A stretch of 64,000 nucleotides of DNA, taken from assembly GCA_000729835.1 (NCBI GenBank), contig JFHB01000005.1:62001-126000 (forward strand). Reading direction: 5' to 3'. The notes below the pieces were generated by a model that saw only the letters and a program-made list of their open reading frames with translations, was not told the origin of the DNA and ran no database searches. The stretch's first letter is position 1; each line of letters starts with the position of its first letter. Positions 23,180 through 33,639 of this stretch are shown piece after piece. This stretch comes from Atkinsonella hypoxylon (Eukaryota; Ascomycota; Sordariomycetes; Hypocreales; Clavicipitaceae). The position numbers and the translations under genes were made by a program.

Positions 23180-26100
23180 CTGATGGGTATTGTTTTCGAT
23201 TAGAACATTATATATATCACGACTTGCAATCATAGTTCTTGGTGTGTGGAATCATCACAACTCCCACCAAACAATTCACATTCCGATCTGCCGGACTATG
23301 CCTCGTTTTGATACCAGTCTCACTCTTTGGTTTTTCAGTCCGACCCCGACGGTAGGTGGTAAGAAGCTTTCTTTATTGCAAGCTTGCAGTGGTTGCGGTG
23401 TTGTAGTGCACAGTCTCTCTACCGTCTTCTTGCAAGCCATCTCCATGTTGCGAGGTAGTTTGAGCCAGCGCAGGCCGCTACAGTTAGCATCCTTCCTTCC
23501 ATTGTGGTGTCTAGATGCAGTCATCATCAGGGCCTAGACGAATTCATCAAACTCGTGTCAATTTGTAATGTCTCTTCGCCCCGAGAAGGCTTAACGCGGT
23601 ACCGATAGGGATCATCCACCTATAAGTACACTTCTCATGTACTACCTGTATACTACTCATGCACAAGTACGAGCAATTATCCAAATGACAAAAAGATATG
23701 TCACGTTTTGACCAACTTTTGAACTAAGAAAGTATAGTAGAAATTACCATAAAAGAGCTAGCGGAGACGTTAGAAAGTCTAAAACAACCGCATTTTAGTC
23801 TTTAATAATAGGATCTATAAAGTTAGAATGACCACAATCAATCGGGGACTATCAGAAGGACTGCCTAGCAGGTGTCATTAGCACCCTGTCATATAAGCTA
23901 TGACAAGAAATTCATCGTTAGAGGCTTGAATTATAGGCTGATATAAGGCCGGTGATAGATTGCATAGTCGAAATTAAGGTGTTACTGGGGATGAATTGCT
24001 GCTACTGCATAATCGCTAGTACTACGCTACGGAATAGCCAAAAACACATTAGTAAGTTTTAGCGTAGCATGTTTTCGAAGGCTACTATTCCGTACCAGGT
24101 CGCTCGAAGTCGGGCGTCCGAGCCACGGGGTTGTGGGGTTAAAATACCGCGTTGGGATAGCAGGCCACCGTAACCCCCGGCTTATACACCCCAGCAGATT
24201 GGGCGACAATACCCTTGCTTGATAGGTGAGTTGTCTCAGTTACGACTCTCTCGCTTATGCGCGATGACGATACGATACTATAAGTGTAGCGATAATCTCT
24301 TTTGTGGGATCAAAAAGCAACATTCCGCAAAACGAGTCATTTCTGATCTCCACAGCGGCATTTATCATGGCGTTTCTGGGCTGTGAGTGCTCGGTTCTAG
24401 CTTTTTTTCTATTCTATTTAAATTATCGACACTGGGCTCTATAACGAGATTGATGTCATAACGAGAGGCAGATCAGAGTTAAAAGGGCACTAACTACATA
24501 ACTAGTGACGAAGTGGCAAGTCTTGAATCAGCTCTGTGAATGATGCACCACGGACGACAAGTACGGCACCTGAAAACAGATTTACCCAGACTTTGTGCGA
24601 TATGCGAACCACTGTATCAGTGTCCCCAGACACGTGCTCTATGTTACAGGCCCGCCGGGCTGTCGGTATACGGGGCCAATTTCGGTACTACATCTAATTA
24701 TCTAATAGCTCCCTCGAAATTCCAGTGGCGTACGGAGTAAAACATCTGGGAGTCTACCATGCACTATGGCACTTGGGTTCACAAGATTGTTCCGAGCGGT
24801 TCCATTATTAGACGCGTCGACCGTCTGAGACTTGTGTGAAACTAGGATATCGTGCTGTTTGAGGAAGGCGTGAAACCATAGAGATTTGTAGCATTTAATC
24901 GAGACCATTACGGACTAGGAATAGATTTGTATAATCACAATCAATTTCAGTAAGACTAGATCTTGGTCGAAAAGTCAATAGCCCCGATAGCTATCAACCT
25001 CTCTATGAGCTGCTGTATGGTAGTACATCATACCGAGTAGTTACTCAGGCGAGGACATAAGCTAATGGCACAATGTCTCAGTTGAGAAAGCCACGGAAGT
25101 CCGGAGTTTACAAGCGTTGTTGTCGTGGAGTAATCACCGGGTGGACTGAGAAGTGGCAAGCCATGATGACTGTCTTTGTGTTTTTATTATTATCATTATT
25201 ATTTAATCCCAATGCTTTCTAAAGACACAGCCAATATAAGTCAGCCTTTTCGGTCCTACAATATTCACGCATTCTTCTTCACATGTGCAAACTCGCCACT
25301 CCGCTAATACGGGTGCAGTACCATTCGCAAGGCTGAACAACAAAGAGAGTAACTTTCATTTGCACGTGAGCGAACACTCGAGTGGCAAATTGACGCTGTT
25401 ATCCCTTTGTGGGTTCGGGGACGGGATGACGGGATATCTACCATGTACCGCCATGTTGGGGGACTTATATTCGGCTTGCCCCAAAATGGCAGTTATGGCT
25501 TGGATCATGTGGGATCGCCCAGCGAAAAAAGACGGGGTCTTCTATGACATGTGATCACAGGGTTCGCAGCCCCTATCATTTTGCAACTTCATGTCTACAC
25601 GTGCGAAGGTTTACGGCGTCGCACTCGTCAGACGGGGTTGTTCTCGACATTCGCCAGCCAGTCCGGCCGGGTTGACGGAAGAACAGAGTCTTGTTCTGGA
25701 CTGGCGACAAGTTAGTTTATGAATCTACGGAGTACATACAACCTGATTAGGAAGCCCCATGATCCGGATTGGCTCGTGGGTAATTCTAAGTGCATAATTG
25801 GCTATTCCTTATTATCTTAGGTAGATTTTCTTTAGCTATTGCTGGGAAACAATACAGTTGGAGAACAAATGTGTCAGAATGTTCTTGGAATGTTTAGAAG
25901 AATGCCGTAACTAATTAGTACATATATAAAAGCGCTATTATAGGTCTAATCGCAATCGTTTCCCAATTAGGCAACCGCCAAACGTGTGGAGTGATCAAGC
26001 CCCAGCCCGCTCGATCTTGTTTTCAAGCAATCATCTCTGCTGTCATCTATCAGGAATGATGCGAGAGAGACAAACAATAGTGCCGTTGCTTTCGTTTCAT

Positions 26101-26665
26101 TTCCTCCCTGACTCAGAAGTCCCGAGATGGACCTCCGAGCAAACCACCTGGGTCGATCTTCGCCTCTTGTTCCGGTTCAGAATGCGAAATAGTTTACGAC
26201 CCTGTGGGGCAATTTAGAAAATTCTGGAGTCAAATCATCCGATCGGGGGCCATTTGACGGGCTGTCATTGGGTTAACGAGTATGAAACCGGAATTGTGGT
26301 TCGTCCTCACTTTCTTCCCCCTCACATGCTTGCGCTGACGTGGGTGGAATAAGAGGATGGTCCGTTCCTCCGTGCGGCCGACGGATGCAACCACGTTCCC
26401 GTCCAAGTCCAACTACTCCCGTACGGACGGTAACTAGTTATGGCAAAGATATATAATAACAATAGTACCTCGCAGCTCGTTGCGATGGCGCTTTGGTCCT
26501 GGTACTCGATCGAAGCTGCGCATCGTGACTCGGCACGAAAACAGACGCGTGGTGTGAACAACCCTTCTTTTCCTTGAACCATATAGAAGAAGAGGAAGAA
26601 GAAGAAGAGGCAGAAGAAGCAGAAGAACAAGAGTAGGACTTGACGCCTGAACGCCTGACGCTATC
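23180..26665. other. Gene-poor intergenic region
   Basis: About 3.5 kb of AT-rich sequence without a recognisable gene. A TACGGAATAG/CTATTCCGTA-type imperfect hairpin lies near 24028-24095. A stretch with two ATAACGAG copies near 24440-24465 faintly resembles pogo/Tc1-type transposon ends, but no matching end was found. TACGGAGTA motifs occur at 24731 and 25726. The last 80 bases before the next gene are a purine-rich GAA/GAG tract (26585-26635), probably leader. Confidence 0.45.
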
Positions 26666-27715
26666 ATGGCTGCTGCTCATCAGAACCCCAAGGACTCCAT
26701 GAAGTCTACTTGGCGTCAAAAAGAACGCGACCAGTGGAATCTGGCTCACTGGGTGTACGAGATCCTCAACGTCCACCCACAAAACCTGAATCAGGAGGTT
26801 CCTGTTCATCCAAAGTCAGACAAGGTTCCTTTATTGACCGACTGGTCTATGCACCGATGGGTCATCTTCCACGCCGCCGTCCCGATTATCCTTCACCATC
26901 TATATGTCGTATATACTGGCCACAACCTTACGCCTCTCCAGGCCTTTTTCTTATACTCAACCGCCTTCAAAATCATCGCCATTCGCGAGATCCACGTTCT
27001 CCGCGACCTCGGGCATAGAGTCGGCTTCTTAGACGGCGACCAGCATGAGCGAGATGGCGTGCCGGACGTAGGCGTCTGGAAGGTCCTGAAGTCGCTCATC
27101 TCTACCTCAACCGTCCGTCCTATCTTCACTGTATTCATCGCCTACCGCACCAGCCAAACCCCTGCGGATATTCACTGGTGGTGGTTGCCGCTCGAGGCCG
27201 GTCTGTACGGCATCATACTGGACTTTTATTTCTACTGGTATCATCGCCTGATGCACGAGATCGGCGGCCTGTGGCAGTTCCACCGCACCCATCACCTTAC
27301 CAAGCATCCTAACCCTCTCCTAACGCTGTACGCCGACACCGAGCAGGAGATTTTCGATATTGCGGGCATTCCCCTGCTGACCTACTTCACTATGAAGCTG
27401 ATGGGCATGCCGATGGGCTTCTATGAGTGGTGGGTGTGTCACGAGTACGTCGTCTTTGCGGAACTAGCTGGCCATAGTGGCCTCCGCGTGCTTGCGTCGC
27501 CTCCTAACACACTATCTCCCATCCTCCGCTTATTTAAGGCAGAGCTTATTATCGAGGATCACGACCTGCATCACCGCAAGGGCTGGAAGTCAAGTGGGAA
27601 CTATGGCAAGCAAACTCGGCTGTGGGATCGCATCTTTGGCACCTGTAAAGACCGCATCGAGTGCGATCTGCCAAACGTCGACTTTGCAAACCAAGTCGCT
27701 CTACCCATTCTGTAG
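26666..27715 (+). CDS. Fatty acid hydroxylase superfamily protein
   Basis: Intronless membrane protein of 349 residues in the fatty acid hydroxylase / sterol desaturase superfamily, di-iron oxygenases of the endoplasmic reticulum. Three histidine boxes are visible in the usual order and spacing: HRLMH (residue about 193), HRTHH (about 206) and HDLHH (about 298). Hydrophobic segments flank them, including the LEAGLYGIILDFYFYWY helix before box one and IPLLTYFTMKLMGMPMGF after box two. The N-terminus is soluble (MAAAHQNPKDSMKS) and has no signal peptide. Substrate is not predictable; it does not look like the housekeeping ERG3, ERG25 or SUR2 proteins as I remember them. It sits alone, with 3.5 kb of gene-poor DNA upstream. 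A GAA-rich purine tract immediately precedes the start. Confidence 0.88.
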   Translation: MAAAHQNPKDSMKSTWRQKERDQWNLAHWVYEILNVHPQNLNQEVPVHPKSDKVPLLTDWSMHRWVIFHAAVPIILHHLYVVYTGHNLTPLQAFFLYSTAFKIIAIREIHVLRDLGHRVGFLDGDQHERDGVPDVGVWKVLKSLISTSTVRPIFTVFIAYRTSQTPADIHWWWLPLEAGLYGIILDFYFYWYHRLMHEIGGLWQFHRTHHLTKHPNPLLTLYADTEQEIFDIAGIPLLTYFTMKLMGMPMGFYEWWVCHEYVVFAELAGHSGLRVLASPPNTLSPILRLFKAELIIEDHDLHHRKGWKSSGNYGKQTRLWDRIFGTCKDRIECDLPNVDFANQVALPIL

Positions 27716-28344
27716 CGCCGTCTGGGTGTTCGGATCAACGGTCCACGAGGAATGATGTATGCATGTGGTGCAGCGAAGGTGCAATTGGGGAGTGATAGAT
27801 TTGGGGATTATCAACCCAGCAGCGTTGCATCAGCGAGTTTCATGGCGTTCGGCTTTCTGCAGGTAGATTTCATTGTATCTTAGATATACATAAGTGGGTT
27901 GGGGTGGCTTGTGCAGCTTGTAAGAGATATCCCCGTGATGTGAGATTCATCTATTTAAATCACTTTTGTTTTTTCTGTCCCTTGCCCATGAGTAGGATTA
28001 CGAATATCGATAATCTTAGACTAGAGGGGGTAGATAGTTATAAAACCGCTCTATAGCTCTTGGCTCTTACCTGACATTACAATCAGTTCCCAACTCGGTA
28101 TACTCGAGCGACGCATGATGATAGGCAGACTAGGCGTTGTCATCCCGATGAAGCAATGACAGACAGTTGTCGGGGTTACAAATTGTCATTGCTGTGTCAT
28201 TGCGGCCGTGTGCGATCATGCATTGAAGGATTACATTCAGTAAAGACTCTATGTTTCGCAAGGCTATATTCTGATAGGACTACGTCAAATGTAAGACTTA
28301 GTGTCTCACATGACGATGGTGTACGGGCCAAGAACGATTCGAGT
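27716..28344. other. Intergenic
   Basis: AT-rich 3' flanks of the convergent hydroxylase and GPI-protein genes; no gene recognised. Confidence 0.45.
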
Positions 28345-28979
28345 TTAGACCAGTATAGCTAGACCGGCGATGGCGACGAGAGCGGCGCTCAACTCTGACT
28401 TGCTGCCTGCGGCAGCGACACTTTTAGAGCCCTGGCCGTTGCTTCCACTGCTTCCGCTGCTCCCACTGCTTCCGCTGCTCCCACTGCTTCCGCTGCTCCC
28501 ACTGCTTCCGCTGCTCCCACTGCTTCCGCTGCTTCCACTGCTTCCACTGCTTCCACTGCTTCCATTGCCGCCGGACTGGTTAGAATTGCCGCCGTTCCCC
28601 CCGTTACTAGAACTGCTAGTAGGCATGGTCCAGCCTCCCTTGGTTATAGTACATGGGCAATCTAAAGTTGAGGCTCTTAGCATATATTACCTTCGTACTG
28701 GGCCGGATCAACTTACTGGTGACGACAACATTAGTAGCCTTGGTCACGGTATAAGTGACATTGCCAACAGCTAACTTGGTCGGTGACTATTTGATATTAG
28801 CCGGCCATTATGCTTGCCTTTACAAAAGAGAGTAAGAATAAACAAGGGCTTACTGGGCAGTAAGTTGTGAAGTTTGTGGTATAAGTGACAACTGTCTGGT
28901 TTTGTGATTGGGTTTGATTCGTGGCAGCGAGAGCAGGAGCAGCAAGAGTAGCGGCAGCGAGAACCTGGGTGTACTTCAT
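28345..28979 (-). CDS. Small GPI-anchored cell-wall protein with Gly-Ser-Ser repeats
   Basis: Three exons, 28854-28979, 28717-28786 and 28345-28661, give 170 residues. A signal peptide (MKYTQVLAAATLAAPALA) is followed by an N-glycosylation-rich segment and a module built as TYTTNFTTYCP, SPTKL, NVTYTVTKATNVVV, NCPCTI. This is the arrangement seen in clock-controlled/Ccg6-like and other fungal wall proteins (YTTYCP...TYTVT...CPCT). About a dozen GSS tripeptides follow, encoded by an 18-bp minisatellite. The hydrophobic C-terminus (SAALVAIAGLAILV) preceded by small residues fits a GPI-attachment signal. Likely covalently attached to the wall or membrane surface; a role in adhesion or surface masking is inference. 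An A-rich run (29023-29040) lies in its 5' flank. Confidence 0.85.
28438..28565. repeat. Coding minisatellite (18-bp unit) in the GPI protein
   Basis: Plus-strand units of the form CTGCTTCCGCTGCTCCCA recur about seven times with few mismatches, encoding GSS tripeptides on the minus strand. Such arrays in fungal wall proteins can expand or contract by whole codons. Confidence 0.9.
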
Positions 28980-30900
28980 CTTGAAATTTGCCGAGAAAAT
29001 AAAATGCGATTCTAGAAGATTTGAAAAAAAAAAAAAAAAACGCTCTATTTGCAAACGGCTTGAATCAGCAACAAGGATATAGTCTCGTAGCGAAAGTCGA
29101 TAAAGTTCGTAATCAAAAAGATATGCTGAATCATTTAATCCAAGGGCATGGAGAAAAAAGGAGCGCTGCACAATCCGACATATATATCTGGTCCCAGATT
29201 AAAATATAGAGAACAAGTTAAGATTTTTTACAGCAAGCAAGGGCGGCCTTGCCTGAGCCGCCATTGTAGGCGATTGTGGATTGTGTGGCGGACAAGTTGG
29301 TGTTGAGAATCCACCTCGTCAATGGGCTGATGCATCTGCGCATGAGAACTTGCTGAACGCGCTCACGCTTTTCGCATAAAACAATCTGGTATGGTGCTCA
29401 GTCTCTCACAACCAAGACGGCGCAACGGCAGACAACAGTTCTGGTCGTGCCTTGAAGCCTTGGTACCGTCCATGGCCGCCGAAAGTGAAAGGGGTAATAT
29501 GAGGTTTGTAAAGGCAACAGACAAATGCTCCTAGATTCATTCGTTAGCTTCGGTGCTATCATCGTACTGGAGCTCACGTGGCATTTACGTTTCGTGGATC
29601 AGCAGAATTCTTCCCGAACAAAATCGTGAAAGCCTTTGTGCCCGCGGGATCAAGGGGCAGGAAACGGCACTGTGACTATTAAACCTTCTTGTCAGACGGT
29701 GGCACGCCAAAGAAGTGCTCGAGGTTAGCGTGGCTTCGCTGGACAGCTCTAGACGCAGCCCTTAGCCGCGGTGGCAATAGATATTCCCCTTTGATGATGA
29801 GATCCGCGCTAGACGGCGATTCATTGCACGTGGCAGGCAGGCAGAGTTTCGCTGACGCACATGCTGCGAAGTATTCCGTAAACGACCAGATCGTAAATGA
29901 CCGTAAACGACCGTAACGACCAAAACTGTTGTCCAGGGTGGACCCACCTCCCAGGAATGACAGATTGCCTACGGAGTCTTCCGTAGTGCGTGCAGTGATA
30001 GACTTACATCCCCCATGCCCCGTCCCCACCCCTGCGTGCAGCTGCAACCGACGTTCCTTCCTCAATATCAATATCAGCCCTAGAGCTTCGATTTTTATCG
30101 CCGAAATGACCTATTTGATGCGCGATTCTCCCCAACTCTCCAAATCACCGCAGCCAAGGCACAGACTGTGTAAGTCGCCCGAATACCATAAGTAGTGGCA
30201 GACGAAATATGCGGCCAAAGTCAGCCCGGCCCATATTAATGCTTGGTGATTGAGAGCTTGATGATGCTTGGTCTCTTCTCCAGCTACGGCTGACAATCTC
30301 CATAACACACCAGCCCCAGTGTGACTCCTATCACGTAAAGCATACAGTATAAGCCCTGAGTGGTCTTACAAAAATTCATGACAGGGCAAGATTGACGCCC
30401 ATGACAACACGCGACATTATGACAGTTTGGCGGGCAATTAGGCCGTAACTATTAGTGGTAAACTAGACAGTATAACGTGGCTTTGTTAAAGTATTGTACT
30501 ATCTTAGACGAACGGTACAAAGTGGCCTAGTGGCATATTGAGTCTAAGCGTGAAAAATCGTGAGCGATAGGAGGACTAGAAACGACGCATTTAATGTAGG
30601 TAGCCTTGGGACTTATGCTTATTCGCGGCAAGAGCTTTCTCAATCACGGTCTTCAATCTCCAAAAGCGACCAAGCACGAGAGATTCACAGAGCATAGAAG
30701 CAGATCGGAGGCATCTGCTGTGCTATCCCGGCGAGCTTTTCACATAGCTGTCATTATGTACCTGGCCTGTTTTATTCTTGTTCCATAAGCATGAAACGGG
30801 TATTTCAAATACACAAACCTTGCCGTATCCTAGACACTCCATACTGCTTGTACATCTTGCATTTGGCCTCTGGTTTGTCGCTACCTAAGGAAAAATGACT
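28980..30900. other. Intergenic
   Basis: No gene recognised. Several open frames of 60-130 codons (for example 29679-30071 minus) overlap in both strands and lack any familiar motif. Near 29895-29920 short CGACCGTAAA-like units repeat imperfectly. Confidence 0.4.
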
Positions 30901-30904
30901 TGTG

Positions 30905-31676
30905 AGTTTGCCTATGTCAAAGGTATTACTATTACTGTTCTTGCTGCTGCTTTGCATACCTCCTCTGTGATGATCTTATCTCCTTGGTGCTCCAGAAGCA
31001 GCCCCATCACTTTCGACGTACACCTACTAGCAATACTGCAAACTTCTTCTTCTGTTATTGTAATATCTGCTTGGCGCTGTGGAAGTAGTGCTATTACTTC
31101 TTCGCCATTACTTCCTGTTTCCCGCCACCACCACCAGCATCTCCTGCGAGATGTGAACGTCTTTCCCTCGTTTCTCAATAAGAGCTGCCATCATTTCTCT
31201 CACACTGTGCAGAAATTGTCCCGACTACCTGTCCCTCTTGTGATCGGGAAGAATTGATCTTGCTGCTCAAGCAAGAGCATTATCATTTCTCTAGCATCCC
31301 ACTCATTTCTTATTGCAGCTTCGAATACCATCCCAGTCACTTTAATGCCCTCCCTTGAACTCAGGCAAATCCTCATCATTTCAGGCCCGAATCTTGCCGC
31401 TACCACTGCCACCACGTCTACTGGGAAGTGGGCGCCATCGTTACGTAGGAGCAATTCAAGGATATCCTTACCACTCACGTCGTTCTCCGCCGCTAATTCC
31501 ACTGGATCGACCGTGAACACAAAGCTAGGTTGTGATTCAAGTAACAAGCCCATCACAAATCTGCCGTTTTGCCGATTGGTTGCTGCGGTCGACACTAATG
31601 CATCAGTGGTGACGACAGTATCGTGATTGGCGACCAACAGGTGTATTCCCTTGGGGTAGGTGAAGAAGAATATCAC
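30905..31676 (-). pseudogene. Frameshifted remnant of a fungal NLR/ankyrin-type repeat protein
   Basis: Minus-strand translation shows seven or eight ~30-residue units that share a pattern of the form xxVxxAAxN, then GxxVMxLLLE, then G and IT. Examples are STAATNRQNGRFVMGLLLES, VELAAENDVSGKDILELLLR, FEAAIRNEWDAREMIMLLLE, and the last units with EEVIALLPQR and KVMGLLLEHQGDKIITEEV. I know this repeat from C-terminal or linker regions of large fungal NACHT/ankyrin (NLR-like) proteins. A stop at about 31200 and a second frame change near 31100 interrupt the units, which continue in shifted frames. No NACHT, effector or ankyrin domain is seen nearby. It is best read as a decayed fragment. Repeat identification is from memory and needs a profile search. 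Confidence 0.65.
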
Positions 31677-33639
31677 GAAATTGGCCCTTGGTGAGCCATC
31701 GAGGAATATTTGCGATGCGAAATGCGTGAAACTTTGCCGACATGCCTCGAGTCCTGCCTCGATATGTCATTTGGGCAAAGGACGGTCAACGTCAAGGCAG
31801 TGAACAAGAATAAAGCTAGAGCGATCGTCGATAAAAGGAATAGAAGCAGCGTCATTCTCTAACTCAGCGTATTCGTAAACGGCAGATCGAGTTGTCCAGA
31901 TCGTGAAGACTCAAATGCGATAGAAAGGAAAAGTCAAACCAATTCCTCCCATGCCCGGTCGGTGCAAGCTGAATGCTACCAATCATTAATCATTCCGCTG
32001 AAAGCGCCACAGTAATGGGATACTGTATTGTGCTGCCTGTCTCCTCGCACCCGGTCTGGCTTCTGATTGCTGAAGGGCGTAGATCTGTATGCAGGACACC
32101 ACGGTCTGTTGGCCTACATTATGTGCCGGATCTTATTCGCCCTGGAGAGACCAATTGGCGTGCATCAGATGCAATTAATTTGAAAGCCCTCAGTCAATGT
32201 ATTTATTTATTCTTGGCCGCAGCTTTGGCAGCCCGCCCTCTTCTGACGGGATGTGTGGGCATGCTCAGTATCGGACCGGCCCTGATCGGGATTAGCTGTG
32301 AAGTATTGCCAAGTATATAATTGGCTAGCCTCTTCAAATCTTTATAGAATAAAGATAATTGGAGCATATTTCTGACTAGGCCCAACTTGGTGACACAGAA
32401 GCGTTTCACGGCCTCGCGGGGTAAAGTTGAGAAACGAGGTCCTTCTTTGTTCAAGACTGCGGGAAGGAGGCAAGAAACCAGGCCTTCCTTCAAATGCAGT
32501 CATGGTTCCACTTCCAAGTAATACCCACTAAGATCGCACGTACCCTAGTACTCTTTTTTCGTGTTATCCGCTTGGCCAATTAGCTCCTCCTCTTTTCAAT
32601 TAACAATCATCTCCATTTTCCATTCAGCCTTTGCGGCAATAAAAAATGGTAATATTTCCCACGTAATACAGACATCAGTCATCATCTCTACCTCTTCTTT
32701 GCAGCCTTGCAGATTTGAGGTTTTGAAAAGACATACATAACAGATAAGCCGAGCTTCTTTCAACTCATAGTGCAACTCAAAAGGAACTGGCTTCGTAGGC
32801 TGCTGCTTATGGAGGTCTCCTCTATTACATTTAGTCTTACTAAATAGTATTAAAAGCTTAGAAGTTAAAGATTGTAAGTCTTCTAATGCCAATTTTATCA
32901 GAAGACTTGTCAATCTCAATAACAATCTGCGCTTCTTTGTGCTCATATTATCACTAACTGACTCAATTAAAGTTAAAAGTTTATGAAAGGCCTTGCACAC
33001 CCTTGCTGGTGGCTACAAAGACCCTTGGTACGTCGGTGATTAACTTGAGGCAATTATGTATTGAATTATCTTAACCCTTGCCCCTAGACTTCCGATAATG
33101 GAATTCTTTGAAATCAAGCCCTTCTTCCAGTAAGCCACCGCCAAAAGCCCTAAACAAACGAATCAATACCGACGATAACACAATTGCACCATTCAGGTCT
33201 CTGAGCAGGACTCCACCGGCAGAAATTGCGTCAACTGCTGCCAATCCGAGGCTCGAGAAAGTCAACAAGGCTGAATTCAACCGCAAGTACTAAGGCGCAT
33301 CTTATTGCAAGCGAAAGTCAAAGCTGCATCTCATCATAGATGGATGATACGGGGAAGGCCTGTAGGTCATGTTCAATCGCAAGGTAGGTTAGGAAGAGGT
33401 GCAAATTCTATAGGAATACAATCATTAGTAAGACAGGCTGAAAGGTATTAACCGAACGCCTTGTCTGACGTGAGTTCTGACGAAGCTACTGACGAGGCTT
33501 ACTGCAATATCGGTGTTCTTTGGCCGCAGTCCACATGCTGGATGTTGAGCACGTGATTAAAATTTTCCTTGATAACATTGAACCCTTCTTGCCATTACTG
33601 GCTTCCCTCCAAAAGCGTACGCTTTACAATTAGCACACC
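31677..33639. other. AT-rich intergenic region with one doubtful secreted-protein frame
   Basis: Mostly AT-rich and without recognisable genes. On the minus strand, 33071-33286 encodes MRLNSALLTFSSLGLAAVDA, which looks like a signal peptide, then 50 further residues. A second open frame at 32596-33000 could be joined to it by an intron, giving a secreted protein of about 200 residues, but neither part matches a family I know. I do not call a gene. The frame at 32203-32493 (minus) is equally unassigned. Confidence 0.3.

Noticed and set aside
24425..24470. Possible pogo/Tc1-type transposon end with ATAACGA copies
   Set aside because: No matching inverted end or transposase trace was found within several kb.
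28370..28774. Plus-strand frame with LLPLLP repeats
   Set aside because: Antisense of the Gly-Ser-Ser minisatellite in the GPI protein.
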